From assembly GCF_001411805.1 (NCBI RefSeq), contig NZ_CP007213.1:682001-746000 (forward strand): a stretch of 64,000 nucleotides of DNA. The letters are read 5' to 3'. Position 1 is the stretch's first letter. Each line of letters starts with the position of its first letter. The notes beneath the pieces are model-generated. The model saw only the letters and a list, made by a program, of their open reading frames with translations. It had not been told where the DNA came from and did no database searches. The position numbers and the translations under genes are program-made. Of this stretch, positions 12,502 through 21,519 are shown one piece after another. The DNA comes from Burkholderia plantarii (GTDB taxonomy: Bacteria; Pseudomonadota; Gammaproteobacteria; Burkholderiales; Burkholderiaceae).

Positions 12502-13860
12502 TCAGCCTCCCGTCGCGGCGGCCCGGGCGCCGCGCATCGCGCGCGCCTGATGCGGATCACGCGGCTCGCGCACGCCGCGATCGAGGCGGCCGGCGTCGCT
12601 GCGGCGCGCGATCCGCACCACGCAGATCGCCGATAGCACGGCCGCCGCCGCGTACTGCAGCGCGAGCGGCCACCAGTGCGGCGCGCTGCGCTGCGCGATC
12701 AGCGTCGCGACGAGCGGCGTGAGGCCGCCCGCCAGCGCGCCGCAGACCTGATACGAGATCGAGATCGCCGTGTAGCGGATCCGCGCCGCGAAGATGCCGC
12801 TGACGAAGCCGGCCACCACCGCGTAGTAACCCGACTCGGCGACGGTCGCGAGGCCCACGCCGAGCGTGATCGACAGCGGCGTGCCGGCATGCACGAGCGG
12901 CAGCATCACGAACGGCACGATCGCGGCCCAGGCGGCCGTGGCGAGCAGCACGCGCGTGGTGCCGAAGCGCTGCGCGATCCACGCCGCGCCGAGCTGCACC
13001 ACGAACTGCAGCACCGCCACGATCGTCATGCAGTGCAGCACCATCGAGCGGTCGAGCGCGAGGAACTGCGTGGCGTAGCTGATCATGAAGATGTTGCTGA
13101 AGTAGACGCCGGCGATCCCGTAAACGTTCGCGCCGATCGCGAGCAGCAGCAGCGGCCACTGGCGCAGCGCCTCGCGCACCGGGTTGGCGGGCGTGTCGCC
13201 GCTCGCCTTCACCTCGGCGAACTCCGGCGATTCGGACACGCTCGCGCGGATCGCGAAGCCCACCACCAGCAGCACCGCGCTGGCGAGGAACGGCAGCCGC
13301 CAGCCCCAGCTCATCATGTCTTCCTTCGGCAGCGCGCTGATCGCGCCGAACGCGAGCATCGACAGGATCAGGCCGCTCGCGCTGCCCAGCTGCGCGAACG
13401 ACGCGAAGAACGTGCGGCGCCCGGCCGGCGCGTGCTCGCCGGCCAGCAGCACGGCGCCGCCCCATTCGCCGCCCACCGCGATGCCCTGCAGCACGCGCAT
13501 CAGCACCAGCAGCACGGGCGCCCAGGCGCCGGCCCGCGCGTAGGTGGGCAGCAGGCCGATCGCCACGGTCGCGCAGGCCATCAGCAGCAGCGTGGCGAGC
13601 AGCGAGCGCTTGCGGCCGTAGCGGTCGCCGAGATGGCCGAACAGCACGCCGCCGAGCGGCCGCGCGAGAAAGCCGACCGCGAACGACCCGAACGACGCGA
13701 GCAGGCTGACGAGGCGGTTTTCGCCGGGAAAGAACAGCGGACCGAACACGATCGCCGCGGCGGTCGCGTAGCTGTAGAAGTCGTACCACTCGATGGTGGT
13801 GCCGACGAACGACGCGAGCGCCGCCCGCCGGGGTTGCCTGACCGGCATCGTGCTGGACAT
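12502..13860 (-). CDS. MFS transporter, metabolite:H+ symporter (MHS) type
   Basis: A 452-aa 12-helix inner-membrane carrier. The signature N-terminus FVGTTIEWYDFYSYATAAAIVF and the loop LGGVLFGHLGDRYGRKRSLL are those of the MHS group (ShiA/ProP/KgtP-like), which take up organic acids or osmolytes with protons. QGIAVGGEWGGAVLL matches helix 4. The last 40 residues are charged and low in complexity. It follows the agmatinase-type gene by 37 bp on the same strand, so the pair is likely an operon for uptake and hydrolysis of a guanidino compound. Confidence 0.88.
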   Translation of the reverse strand: MSSTMPVRQPRRAALASFVGTTIEWYDFYSYATAAAIVFGPLFFPGENRLVSLLASFGSFAVGFLARPLGGVLFGHLGDRYGRKRSLLATLLLMACATVAIGLLPTYARAGAWAPVLLVLMRVLQGIAVGGEWGGAVLLAGEHAPAGRRTFFASFAQLGSASGLILSMLAFGAISALPKEDMMSWGWRLPFLASAVLLVVGFAIRASVSESPEFAEVKASGDTPANPVREALRQWPLLLLAIGANVYGIAGVYFSNIFMISYATQFLALDRSMVLHCMTIVAVLQFVVQLGAAWIAQRFGTTRVLLATAAWAAIVPFVMLPLVHAGTPLSITLGVGLATVAESGYYAVVAGFVSGIFAARIRYTAISISYQVCGALAGGLTPLVATLIAQRSAPHWWPLALQYAAAAVLSAICVVRIARRSDAGRLDRGVREPRDPHQARAMRGARAAATGG

Positions 13861-13897
13861 CGGGATCTCCTCCTGGTTGTTCTGGTCCGGCGCGGCG

Positions 13898-14854
13898 TCA
13901 GTCGCGGTATCGCACGCCGGGCAGCGCGCACAGCAGCTCGTAGGCGAGGTTCGCGCCGAGCAGCGCGGTGGTGCCGAACGGATCGTAGGGCGGCGCGACT
14001 TCCACCAGGTCGGCGCCGACGATGTTCAGGCCATAGATGCCGCGCACGATCTCGAGCGCCTGCGGCACGGTCAGCCCGGCGATCTCGGGCGTGCCGGTGC
14101 CGGGCGCGTAGGCCGGATCGATGCCGTCGATGTCGAAGCTGACGTAGACGGGCGTGTCGCCGATCTGCTCGCGCACCTCGCGCATCAGCGGCGCGAGCGA
14201 CTGGTTCCAGCACGCCTCGGCCTGCACCACGCGAAAGCCCTGCTGGCGGCACCAGTCGAAATCCTCGGCCGCGTAGCCGGTGCCGCGCAGGCCGATCTGC
14301 ACGACGCGGTCGGTCACGAGCAGGCCTTCCTCCACCGCGCGGCGGAACGGCGTGCCGTGCGCGATCTTCTCGCCCATCATCGTGTCGTTGACGTCGGCGT
14401 GCGCATCGACGTGGATCAATGCGACCTTGCCATGCTTGCGGTGGATCGCGCGCAGGATCGGCAGCGCGATGGTGTGGTCGCCGCCGAGCGTGATCGGCTT
14501 GCAGCCGTGCGCGAGGATCGCGTCGTAGGCCGCCTCGATGCGCGCGATCGAATCGTGCAGGTTGTACGGATTGATCGCGACGTCGCCGACGTCGGCGATG
14601 CGCAGCGAATCGAACGGCGCGGCGCGCGTGGCCATGTTGTAGGGGCGCAGCAGCACCGATTCGGCGCGGATCTGGCGCGGGCCGAAGCGCGCGCCGGTGC
14701 GGTTCGAGGTGCCGAGGTCGAACGGCACGCCGACGAAGCAGGCGTCGAGGCCGGCCGCGTCCGGCACGTGGGGCAGGCGCATCATCGTGGCGATGCCGCC
14801 GCTGCGCGGCATTTCGTTGCCGCCGAGCGGCTGGAAGTAGCGGGGATCGTTCAT
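13898..14854 (-). CDS. speB: agmatinase/ureohydrolase family enzyme
   Basis: A 318-aa binuclear manganese ureohydrolase that splits a guanidino substrate to urea and an amine. The metal motifs GGDHTIALP, IHVDAHADVNDTM and SFDIDGIDPAYAPGTGTPE are intact. ATG at 14854 gives the family N-terminus; in-frame upstream residues do not look coding. Paired with an MHS-type transporter and a divergent LysR, the layout resembles guanidinobutyrase or guanidinopropionase loci more than housekeeping polyamine synthesis, so the true substrate may be 4-guanidinobutyrate. The symbol is by family only. Confidence 0.88.
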   Translation of the reverse strand: MNDPRYFQPLGGNEMPRSGGIATMMRLPHVPDAAGLDACFVGVPFDLGTSNRTGARFGPRQIRAESVLLRPYNMATRAAPFDSLRIADVGDVAINPYNLHDSIARIEAAYDAILAHGCKPITLGGDHTIALPILRAIHRKHGKVALIHVDAHADVNDTMMGEKIAHGTPFRRAVEEGLLVTDRVVQIGLRGTGYAAEDFDWCRQQGFRVVQAEACWNQSLAPLMREVREQIGDTPVYVSFDIDGIDPAYAPGTGTPEIAGLTVPQALEIVRGIYGLNIVGADLVEVAPPYDPFGTTALLGANLAYELLCALPGVRYRD

Positions 14855-14970
14855 GGAGGCGTCTCGATGATTCTCTTTCGTGGGGAACGGTTGCCGTATC
14901 ATTCGACGCGGCGGGACGCACAGTTGTACGCGTTTTGCCGGACTGGAAAAATGCCAAGGTTTCGACGTCA

Positions 14971-14990
14971 ACATCGATCGAAATCGATGT
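14971..14990. promoter_or_regulatory. LysR-type operator between agmatinase and LysR genes
   Basis: A perfect dyad, ACATCGAT-CGAA-ATCGATGT, at 14971-14990. It sits 11 bp before the GTG of the LysR gene and about 120 bp before the divergent agmatinase start. The position suits autoregulation plus control of the divergent operon. Confidence 0.6.
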
Positions 14991-15001
14991 AATCAACGGG
15001 A

Positions 15002-15925
15002 GTGCAATCAGTGCTGGGGAATCTGTCGACGCTGGATCTGCGCCTGATCCGCGTGTTTCTGGCGGTGGCCGACGCGGGCGGCGTGACGGCCGCGCAGGCG
15101 GTGCTCAACGTCGGGCAGTCCACCATCAGCGCGCAGCTGTCGTCGCTGGAGACGCGGCTCGGCTACCGGCTCTGCGAGCGGGGTCGCAGCGGCTTTCGCC
15201 TCACGCCGAAGGGCGAGCGCTTCCAGGCCATGAGCCGCAAGCTGCTGGTGGCGCTCGACGAGTTCGGCAGCGCCGCGCGCCACATGGACCGGCAACTGGT
15301 GGGCACGCTCAACATCGGCCTGATCGGGCACACGCCGATCAGCCAGAACGCGCGCATCGCCGAGGCGATCGCCGCGTTCCGCACGCGCGACGAGGCGGTG
15401 AAGTTCTCGATCTCGGTGCGCCCGCCCGGCGACCTCGAGGAAAAGCTGCTCGGCGACGAGATCCAGATCGCGGTCGGCTATTTCTGGCATCGCGTGCCGG
15501 TGCTCGACTACACGCCGCTGTTCGTCGAGCGGCAGGTGGCCTACTGTGGGCGCGGGCATCCGCTGTTCGAGCGGGCGGGCGGCCTGTCTGCCGCCGACGC
15601 GGCCGGCCACGAATGGGCCTGGCGCACCTATCCGCTGCCCGAGGCGCAGCTGTCCACCTCGCCCGACCGCGTGACGGGCACCGCCGACAACATGGAGGCC
15701 GTCGCGCTCTTGATCCTGTCGGGCCACCACCTCGGCTACCTGCCCGAGCATTTCGCGGCGCCCTACGTCGCGCAGGGGCTGCTCGCGCCGCTGAATCCCG
15801 AGCTGCTGAATTACGACGTGACGTTCCACATGGTCGTGTCGCGCCGCGCGAAGAAGGATCCGATCGTGGCCGCGTTCCTCGAGGATCTCGCCGGCGCGCA
15901 TCTGCGCGTGCCGGCCGCGCGCTGA
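15002..15925 (+). CDS. LysR-family regulator
   Basis: A 307-aa regulator. The N-terminal HTH (about residues 10-68) reads LRLIRVFLAVADAGGVTAAQAVLNVGQSTISAQLSSLETRLG in family style; the rest is a periplasmic-binding-like effector domain (about 95-300) with VGYFWHRVPVLDYTPLF. The start is GTG at 15002. It is divergent from the agmatinase/MFS pair across a perfect dyad and most likely senses the guanidino substrate or product. Confidence 0.9.
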   Translation: MQSVLGNLSTLDLRLIRVFLAVADAGGVTAAQAVLNVGQSTISAQLSSLETRLGYRLCERGRSGFRLTPKGERFQAMSRKLLVALDEFGSAARHMDRQLVGTLNIGLIGHTPISQNARIAEAIAAFRTRDEAVKFSISVRPPGDLEEKLLGDEIQIAVGYFWHRVPVLDYTPLFVERQVAYCGRGHPLFERAGGLSAADAAGHEWAWRTYPLPEAQLSTSPDRVTGTADNMEAVALLILSGHHLGYLPEHFAAPYVAQGLLAPLNPELLNYDVTFHMVVSRRAKKDPIVAAFLEDLAGAHLRVPAAR

Positions 15926-16009
15926 GTCTTCATCGCGCGCGAGGGGCGCGCGGGTGCGCGCCGTGCTTCACCTGCTCCCGTTTTGCATGCTTCGATGCCG
16001 GGCGTCCCG

Positions 16010-16474
16010 TCACGGCATCGGCAGGCCCGCGTCGGCCTTCACCTCGCGCAGCGACAGCACCGACTCCACCGACGTCACGCCGGGCAGCACGCGCAGCGTG
16101 TCGCGCATGAAGCTGCCGTAGTCGTCGAGATCGCGCGCGATCACCTGCAGCAGATAGTCGGCCGAGCCCGACACGTTGTGGCACGACAGCACGCGCGGCA
16201 TCGCCAGCACCTCGCGCTCGACGCGGTCGGCGAGCGTGCGGTCGTGAACGGCGATGCGCAGCAGCACGAACGCCACCACGCCGTAGCCGAGCCGTTTGCG
16301 CGACAGCTGTCCGCGGTAGCGCTCGATGTAGCCTTCGCTTTCCAGCCGCTTGAGGCGCCGCGCGCACGGCGTTTCGCTAAGGCCGACCGATTCGGCGAGC
16401 CGCGCGATCGGGATGCGCCCGTCGCGCTGCACGGCAGCCAGGATCGCGCGGTCGGTTTTGTCGAGGTCGAGCAT
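16010..16474 (-). CDS. Lrp/AsnC-family regulator
   Basis: A 154-aa regulator with the family N-terminal HTH (LDKTDRAILAAVQRDGRIPIARLAESVGLSETPCARRLKRLE) and a C-terminal RAM ligand domain (about 70-150; VSGSADYLLQVIARDLDDY). Lrp-like proteins bind amino acids and act as octamers. It is divergent from the LysE exporter at 16735, a common regulator-exporter layout as in ArgP/LysE or Lrp/LysE-type pairs, so the exporter is its likely target. Confidence 0.92.
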   Translation of the reverse strand: MLDLDKTDRAILAAVQRDGRIPIARLAESVGLSETPCARRLKRLESEGYIERYRGQLSRKRLGYGVVAFVLLRIAVHDRTLADRVEREVLAMPRVLSCHNVSGSADYLLQVIARDLDDYGSFMRDTLRVLPGVTSVESVLSLREVKADAGLPMP

Positions 16475-16734
16475 GATTGGCGGATTCCAGTTTTTCGTTA
16501 CGAAAATATAGAGGATTCCAGCTCAGTCCGTGTGATCCGGATGGGTAGATAGCTCAGAAGCGCTCCGGCAACTTCGGCAATATGGAACCAGTCGCGTGCC
16601 TTGGCGCGATCCGGTTCCCGCACCGCCGCCGGGTGCGTTTTCAGTCGGTTTTCAATCGGTTTTCAGCGACGTTGCCACTCGTTTCGAACCTGTTCGCCGC
16701 GTCCGTCCTCATCTTCGTTCCGTCCGCCCACGCC

Positions 16735-17364
16735 ATGATCTCGTCCCATCTGCTCGCCCTCTACATCGCGGCGCTCGCCGCCGTCTATGCGCTGCCCGGC
16801 CCCGACATGGCGCTGCTGCTGCAGACCAGCATCGCCCGCGGCGTGCGCCCCGGCTTCGCGGCGGCCGGAGGCCTCGCGCTCGCGCGGGCCGTTCACGTCA
16901 CGCTGTCGGCTTGCGGCGTCGCGGCGCTGCTGCGCAACGCGCCGTGGCTCTACGACGTGGTGCGCTACGGCGGCGCGGCCTATCTCGCCTACGTGGCCTG
17001 GCAGGTATTCCGCTCGCCGCCGTTCGCGGTCGCGGGCGACGCGCTGGCCGCGCGCGCCGGCGTGCCGCTGCGCCGGAACTTCGCCAAGGGCCTGCTCACC
17101 AGCCTGCTGAACCCGAAGGCGCTGCTGTTCTGCTCGGTGCTGCTGCCGCAGTTCGTCCGGCCGGCCGAGGGCGCGGTGGGCTGGCAGGTGACCGAACTCG
17201 GCGTGGTGCTGCTGGTGGCTGGCGCGCTGTTCGATTCCGCCTACGTGATCGGCGCGTCGCGGATCTCGGGCTGGATGCGCGCGCATCCGCTCGCGCAGAC
17301 GCTGCAGCGCTGGACCTTCGCCGCCGCGCTGTTCGCGTTCGCCTGCCGGCTGTCGATCGACTGA
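16735..17364 (+). CDS. LysE/RhtB-family amino-acid exporter
   Basis: A 209-aa inner-membrane exporter with about six helices. The family signature PGPDMALLLQTSIARGVRPGFAAAGG lies near residue 20 and NPKALLFCSVLLPQF near 130. Longer upstream reading is possible but the ATG at 16735 opens directly into helix 1. Divergent from the Lrp regulator at 16010-16474. Confidence 0.88.
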   Translation: MISSHLLALYIAALAAVYALPGPDMALLLQTSIARGVRPGFAAAGGLALARAVHVTLSACGVAALLRNAPWLYDVVRYGGAAYLAYVAWQVFRSPPFAVAGDALAARAGVPLRRNFAKGLLTSLLNPKALLFCSVLLPQFVRPAEGAVGWQVTELGVVLLVAGALFDSAYVIGASRISGWMRAHPLAQTLQRWTFAAALFAFACRLSID

Positions 17365-17896
17365 CGCCGCGCGTCGGCTCGCGCATCGGGGCGGCGCTCG
17401 ACGCGAGTGCCCGCTTGCCGATTTCCGAATCCCGCTTGCGCCCGCCCGCCGGCCGTTCATCGCTCGCCGGCGCCGGCGAGCGAGCGGGCGCGAGCGCGGC
17501 CGACCCAAATCGGTGCAAAAAATATTTTGCGCGTGCGCCGCGCAACGAATCGATCGCAGCGCGTCGTTTTCCCGCCTGTTTTCCACCTGACGCACCGCGT
17601 CCCGGCCGTCGCATCCGGCTTGCCGCCGTGCCCGCCTGCGCCGGTTTTTCCGGCCGCCGACATCGCAGCCAGCCCGCCGCAACGGTTTGTTGCACATGTT
17701 GCGTTCCGCAAGCCGAGCCGGCCGCGAACTCGCGCGCGCGATCGCCGCTGCTGTTTTACACTCGTCTGGCCGTTTACTTCAGATCGATCGATCCGGCGCC
17801 TTTGAGAGCGGCGCCGGCGGCCCGCCACCGAGGCATCCGGCGGGCCGGATCGGATTTTCCGTAGTCCGTACATGCGGTAACTTGGAGGGTCATAAC
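17365..17896. other. 532-bp intergenic region with a perfect palindrome
   Basis: No gene is supported. It holds a perfect 22-bp palindrome at 17461-17482 (each arm starts CGCTCGCCGGC) about 97 bp after the LysE stop, possibly an RNA-stabilising stem. It also holds the AT-rich 14-mer GCAAAAAATATTTT at 17515-17528, which recurs exactly at 27535-27548. The leader of the S53 gene occupies the rest. Confidence 0.5.
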
Positions 17897-19480
17897 ATGG
17901 CAAGGCATCTTCACGCTGGCAGCGAGCCGAAGGTCGTCACCGAATCCCGATGCGTCGGCGCGTGCGATCCCGCCGAGCGGATTCACGTGACGGTGATGCT
18001 GCGACGCGAAGGAGAACAGGCGCTCGATGCGCTCGTCGACCGGCTCGCGAGCGGCGACCCGGCGGCGAAGCCGGTGTCGCGCGAGGATTTCGCCCAGCGC
18101 TTCGGCTCGCGCGAGGACGACGTCAAGCACACCGAGGCGTTCGCGCGCGAGCATCACCTGACGGTCGAGCGCGTCGATCCGGTGGAGAGCGTGGTCGTGC
18201 TGGCCGGCACCATCGAGCAGTTCGAGAGCGCGTTCGGCGTCAAGCTGCAGCAATACGAGCACCATGCGGTCGGCACGTTTCGCGCGCGCACCGGCGCGAT
18301 CGCGCTGCCCGACGAACTGCACGACGCCGTCACCGCGGTGCTTGGTCTCGACACGCGCCCGCAGGCGCATCCGCATTTCCGCTTCCGCCCGCCGTTCCAG
18401 CCCGCGCGCGGCACCACCGGCATCACCTACACGCCGGTGCAGCTCGCCTCGGTCTACAACTTCCCGGCCGGCGACGGCGCGGGCCAGTGCATCGCGCTGA
18501 TCGAACTGGGCGGCGGCTATCGCAAGGCCGACATCAACGGCTACTTCGACCAGCTGGGCCTGCCGCATCCGACGCTCGTCGACATCGGCGTGGCGGGCGG
18601 CAGCAACGCGCCGACCGACGATCCGAACGGCCCGGACGGCGAGGTCGCGCTCGACATCGAGGTGGCCGGCGCGATCGTGCCCGGCGCCACCATCGCCGTC
18701 TATTTCGCGTCGAACAGCGATTCGGGCTTCATCCAGGCCGTGAACCAGGCGATCCACGACACGAAGAACCATCCGTCGGTGGTGTCGATCAGCTGGGGCG
18801 GCCCCGAGGCCGGCTGGACCCAGCAGTCGATCCAGGCCTTCAACAACGTGCTGAAATCGGCCGCCGCGCTCGGCGTGACGATCTGCGCGGCCTCCGGCGA
18901 CAGCGGTTCCAGCGACGGCCTGCAGGACGGCGCGAACCACGTCGATTTCCCGGCGTCGAGCCCCTACGTGCTCGCCTGCGGCGGCACCACGCTCGACGCG
19001 CAGGCCGGGCAGGGCATCCGCAGCGAGGTGGTGTGGAACGACGAGGCGGCCAGCGGCGGGGCGGGCGGCGGCGGCGTGAGCGCCGTGTTCGACGCGCCGT
19101 CGTACCAGAAGGGCCTGTCGGCGAAGCTGACGGGCGGCGGCAGCACGCCGCTCACGAAGCGCGGCGTGCCCGACGTGGCCGGCGACGCCTCGCCGACCAC
19201 CGGCTACCAGATCTCGGTGGCCGGCACCACGGCCGTATTGGGCGGCACCAGCGCCGTGGCGCCGCTGTGGGCCGCGCTGATCGCGCGCATCAACGCGGCG
19301 GCGGGCAGCCCGGTCGGCTGGGCCAATCCGAAGCTGTACGCGCAGCCGCAGGCGTTCCACGACATCACGCGCGGCAACAATGGCGCCTACGCGGCGGCGG
19401 CTGGCTGGGACGCCTGCACGGGCCTCGGCAGCCCCGACGGCATGAAGATCGAAGCCGCGCTGCAAGGCGGGGCGCAGTAA
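17897..19480 (+). CDS. S53 family serine-carboxyl peptidase (sedolisin/kumamolisin-like)
   Basis: A 527-aa acid protease precursor. An N-terminal pro-domain (about residues 30-165; DDVKHTEAFAREHHLTVERVDP) precedes the catalytic domain. The catalytic Glu and Asp lie in GEVALDIEVAGAIVPG, the oxyanion Asp in AASGDSGSSDG, and the nucleophile Ser in GGTSAVAPLWAAL. The C-terminal calcium site reads HDITRGNN...GWDACTGLGSPDG. GGAGG is 10 nt ahead of the ATG. No classical signal peptide is seen at this start, so how it leaves the cell is unclear. It is followed by an S10 carboxypeptidase, which suggests joint digestion of protein at low pH. Confidence 0.93.
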   Translation: MARHLHAGSEPKVVTESRCVGACDPAERIHVTVMLRREGEQALDALVDRLASGDPAAKPVSREDFAQRFGSREDDVKHTEAFAREHHLTVERVDPVESVVVLAGTIEQFESAFGVKLQQYEHHAVGTFRARTGAIALPDELHDAVTAVLGLDTRPQAHPHFRFRPPFQPARGTTGITYTPVQLASVYNFPAGDGAGQCIALIELGGGYRKADINGYFDQLGLPHPTLVDIGVAGGSNAPTDDPNGPDGEVALDIEVAGAIVPGATIAVYFASNSDSGFIQAVNQAIHDTKNHPSVVSISWGGPEAGWTQQSIQAFNNVLKSAAALGVTICAASGDSGSSDGLQDGANHVDFPASSPYVLACGGTTLDAQAGQGIRSEVVWNDEAASGGAGGGGVSAVFDAPSYQKGLSAKLTGGGSTPLTKRGVPDVAGDASPTTGYQISVAGTTAVLGGTSAVAPLWAALIARINAAAGSPVGWANPKLYAQPQAFHDITRGNNGAYAAAAGWDACTGLGSPDGMKIEAALQGGAQ

Positions 19481-19719
19481 GCGTCCGGTGCCCGGTCCGC
19501 AACGTGCCGTGCCGCATGCCGGCGCGGGCGGCGCCGGGTGTCCGGCGAACGGACGCGGGCCGGCGGCGCCGGGCGAGGCCGGCGATTTCGGGCCGGTCCG
19601 CGGTGGTTAATCGTGGTGGGTAGTGATTCGATTCGCGGTAGCGCGGATGCGATGAGCGGTTCGCGGTGGTTCGCGGTGGTTCGTTCAGGCAGATCAGACA
19701 AAATCACAGGAGCGGCACG

Positions 19720-21396
19720 ATGAGCAACGATTCGGGTTCCTCAGCAAGCGGCGGGACGTTCCCGCTGCACCATGGCGCGCACAATTCGCACGGCGTGCCG
19801 CCGACCGTCAATCCGGTGGCGCTCGCGCACGGCCGCGACGCGCCGTTCTTCGACCCGGTGGCCTACGGCAACGGCCCCGACGATTCGGTCAGCGACACGA
19901 CGGAAAGCGCCGCCGTCACGCATCACACCACCACCATCGACGGCAAGCGGATCGCCTACACGGCCACCGCCGGCCATCTCGTGACGGTGGACGCGAGCAG
20001 CTCGCAGCCGAACGCGAAGCTGTTCTACGTGGCGTTCACGCAGGACGGGCAGAAGGAGGAGGCACGCCCCGTCACGTTCTTCTACAACGGCGGGCCGGGC
20101 TCGTCGTCGGTGTTCGTGCTGCTCGGCTCGTTCGCGCCGCGCCGGATCCGCACCTCGATGCCGAGCTTCACGCCGCCCGCGCCGTACCAGATGGAGGACA
20201 ACCCGGACAGCCTGCTCGACAAGAGCGACCTGGTGTTCGTGAATCCGGTGGGCACCGGCTACTCGGCCGCGGTGGCGCCGTTCAAGAACCGCAACTTCTG
20301 GGGCGTGGACGAGGATGCCGACTCGCTCAAGCAGTTCATCAAGCGCTACCTGACGAAGAACAACCGCTGGAATTCGCCGAAATACCTGTACGGCGAGTCC
20401 TACGGCACGGCGCGCAGCTGCGTGCTGGCCTACAAGCTGCACGAGGACGGCGTGGACCTGAACGGCATCACGCTGCAGTCGTCGATCCTCGACTACCGGC
20501 AGGCCGGCAACCCGGTGGGCGCGCTGCCGACCGCGGCCGCCGACGCCTGGTACCACAAGCGGCTCGGCGTGACGCCGACGCCGACCGATCTCGGCGCGTT
20601 CTCTGAGGAAGTCGCGCAGTTCGCGCGCACCGACTATCTCGACGCGCTGCGCAAGTTCCCGCAGACCGATGCGGCGGTGGTGCAGAAGCTGTCCGACTAC
20701 ACCGGCATCGACACCACCACGCTGCTGTCGTGGAGCCTCGACGTGGCCAGCTACGACGCGCGCGGCAACTCGGTGTTCCTGACCACGCTGCTGCGCGCGC
20801 AAGGGCTCTCGCTCGGCTCGTATGACGGCCGCGTCACGGCGATCTCGAGCGGCATCGCCGGCAACATCGATCCGAACTCGGGCGGCAACGATCCAACCAT
20901 GACGGCCGTGACGGGCGTCTACACGGCGATGTGGAATTCGTATCTGAACGAGCAGCTGAAATACACCTCGAACTCGGCGTTCACCGACCTGAACGACCAG
21001 GCGTTCGCGAACTGGGACTTCAAGCACACCGACCCGACCGGCAAGGAGGTCGGGCTCGATTCGAAGGGCAACGTGATCCTCTACACGGCCGGCGACCTGG
21101 CCGCCGTGATGGCGCTCAATCCGGACCTGAAGGTGCTGTCGGCCAACGGCTTCTACGACTTCGTCACGCCGTTCTACCAGACCGTGCTCGACCTGCAGCA
21201 GATGCCGCTGGAGGACGAGAGCGTGCGCAAGAACCTGTCGGCGCGCTTCTATCCGTCGGGGCACATGGTCTATCTCGACGGCGGCTCGCGCACCGCGCTC
21301 AAGCACGACGTCGCGGCGCTCTACGAGCGGACCGTGGCCGATACCGGCGCGGTGATGCGGATTCGCGCGCTGCAGGCGAAGAAGCGGGGCGGTTGA
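19720..21396 (+). CDS. S10 serine carboxypeptidase
   Basis: A 558-aa protein of the carboxypeptidase Y family. The conserved FFYNGGPGSSSVF oxyanion block (about residues 125-138), nucleophile motif YGESYGT (about 225), Asp in NGFYDFVTPF (about 488) and His in YPSGHMVYLD (about 523) are all intact. These enzymes remove C-terminal residues at acidic pH. No signal peptide is seen; the N-terminus is Ser/Gly/His-rich. The start at 19720 follows AGGAGCGGC. It lies 239 bp after the S53 gene on the same strand and before a terminator. Confidence 0.92.
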   Translation: MSNDSGSSASGGTFPLHHGAHNSHGVPPTVNPVALAHGRDAPFFDPVAYGNGPDDSVSDTTESAAVTHHTTTIDGKRIAYTATAGHLVTVDASSSQPNAKLFYVAFTQDGQKEEARPVTFFYNGGPGSSSVFVLLGSFAPRRIRTSMPSFTPPAPYQMEDNPDSLLDKSDLVFVNPVGTGYSAAVAPFKNRNFWGVDEDADSLKQFIKRYLTKNNRWNSPKYLYGESYGTARSCVLAYKLHEDGVDLNGITLQSSILDYRQAGNPVGALPTAAADAWYHKRLGVTPTPTDLGAFSEEVAQFARTDYLDALRKFPQTDAAVVQKLSDYTGIDTTTLLSWSLDVASYDARGNSVFLTTLLRAQGLSLGSYDGRVTAISSGIAGNIDPNSGGNDPTMTAVTGVYTAMWNSYLNEQLKYTSNSAFTDLNDQAFANWDFKHTDPTGKEVGLDSKGNVILYTAGDLAAVMALNPDLKVLSANGFYDFVTPFYQTVLDLQQMPLEDESVRKNLSARFYPSGHMVYLDGGSRTALKHDVAALYERTVADTGAVMRIRALQAKKRGG

Positions 21397-21439
21397 ACGA
21401 GAAAGCCGGGAAGCCCGGCCTCGTGCATCTTTGGAGCGG

Positions 21440-21482
21440 CACCCCGAACGTTGGACGTCGATCCGGCGTTCGGGGTGTTTTT
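21440..21482 (+). terminator. intrinsic terminator after the S10 gene
   Basis: An 11-bp stem (CACCCCGAACG at 21440-21450, CGTTCGGGGTG at 21467-21477) followed by TTTTTC. It lies between the convergent S10 and MFS genes. Confidence 0.85.
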
Positions 21483-21519
21483 CATGGCGAGGCACGCTCG
21501 CGCGTGGCCTTCGCCGGAC

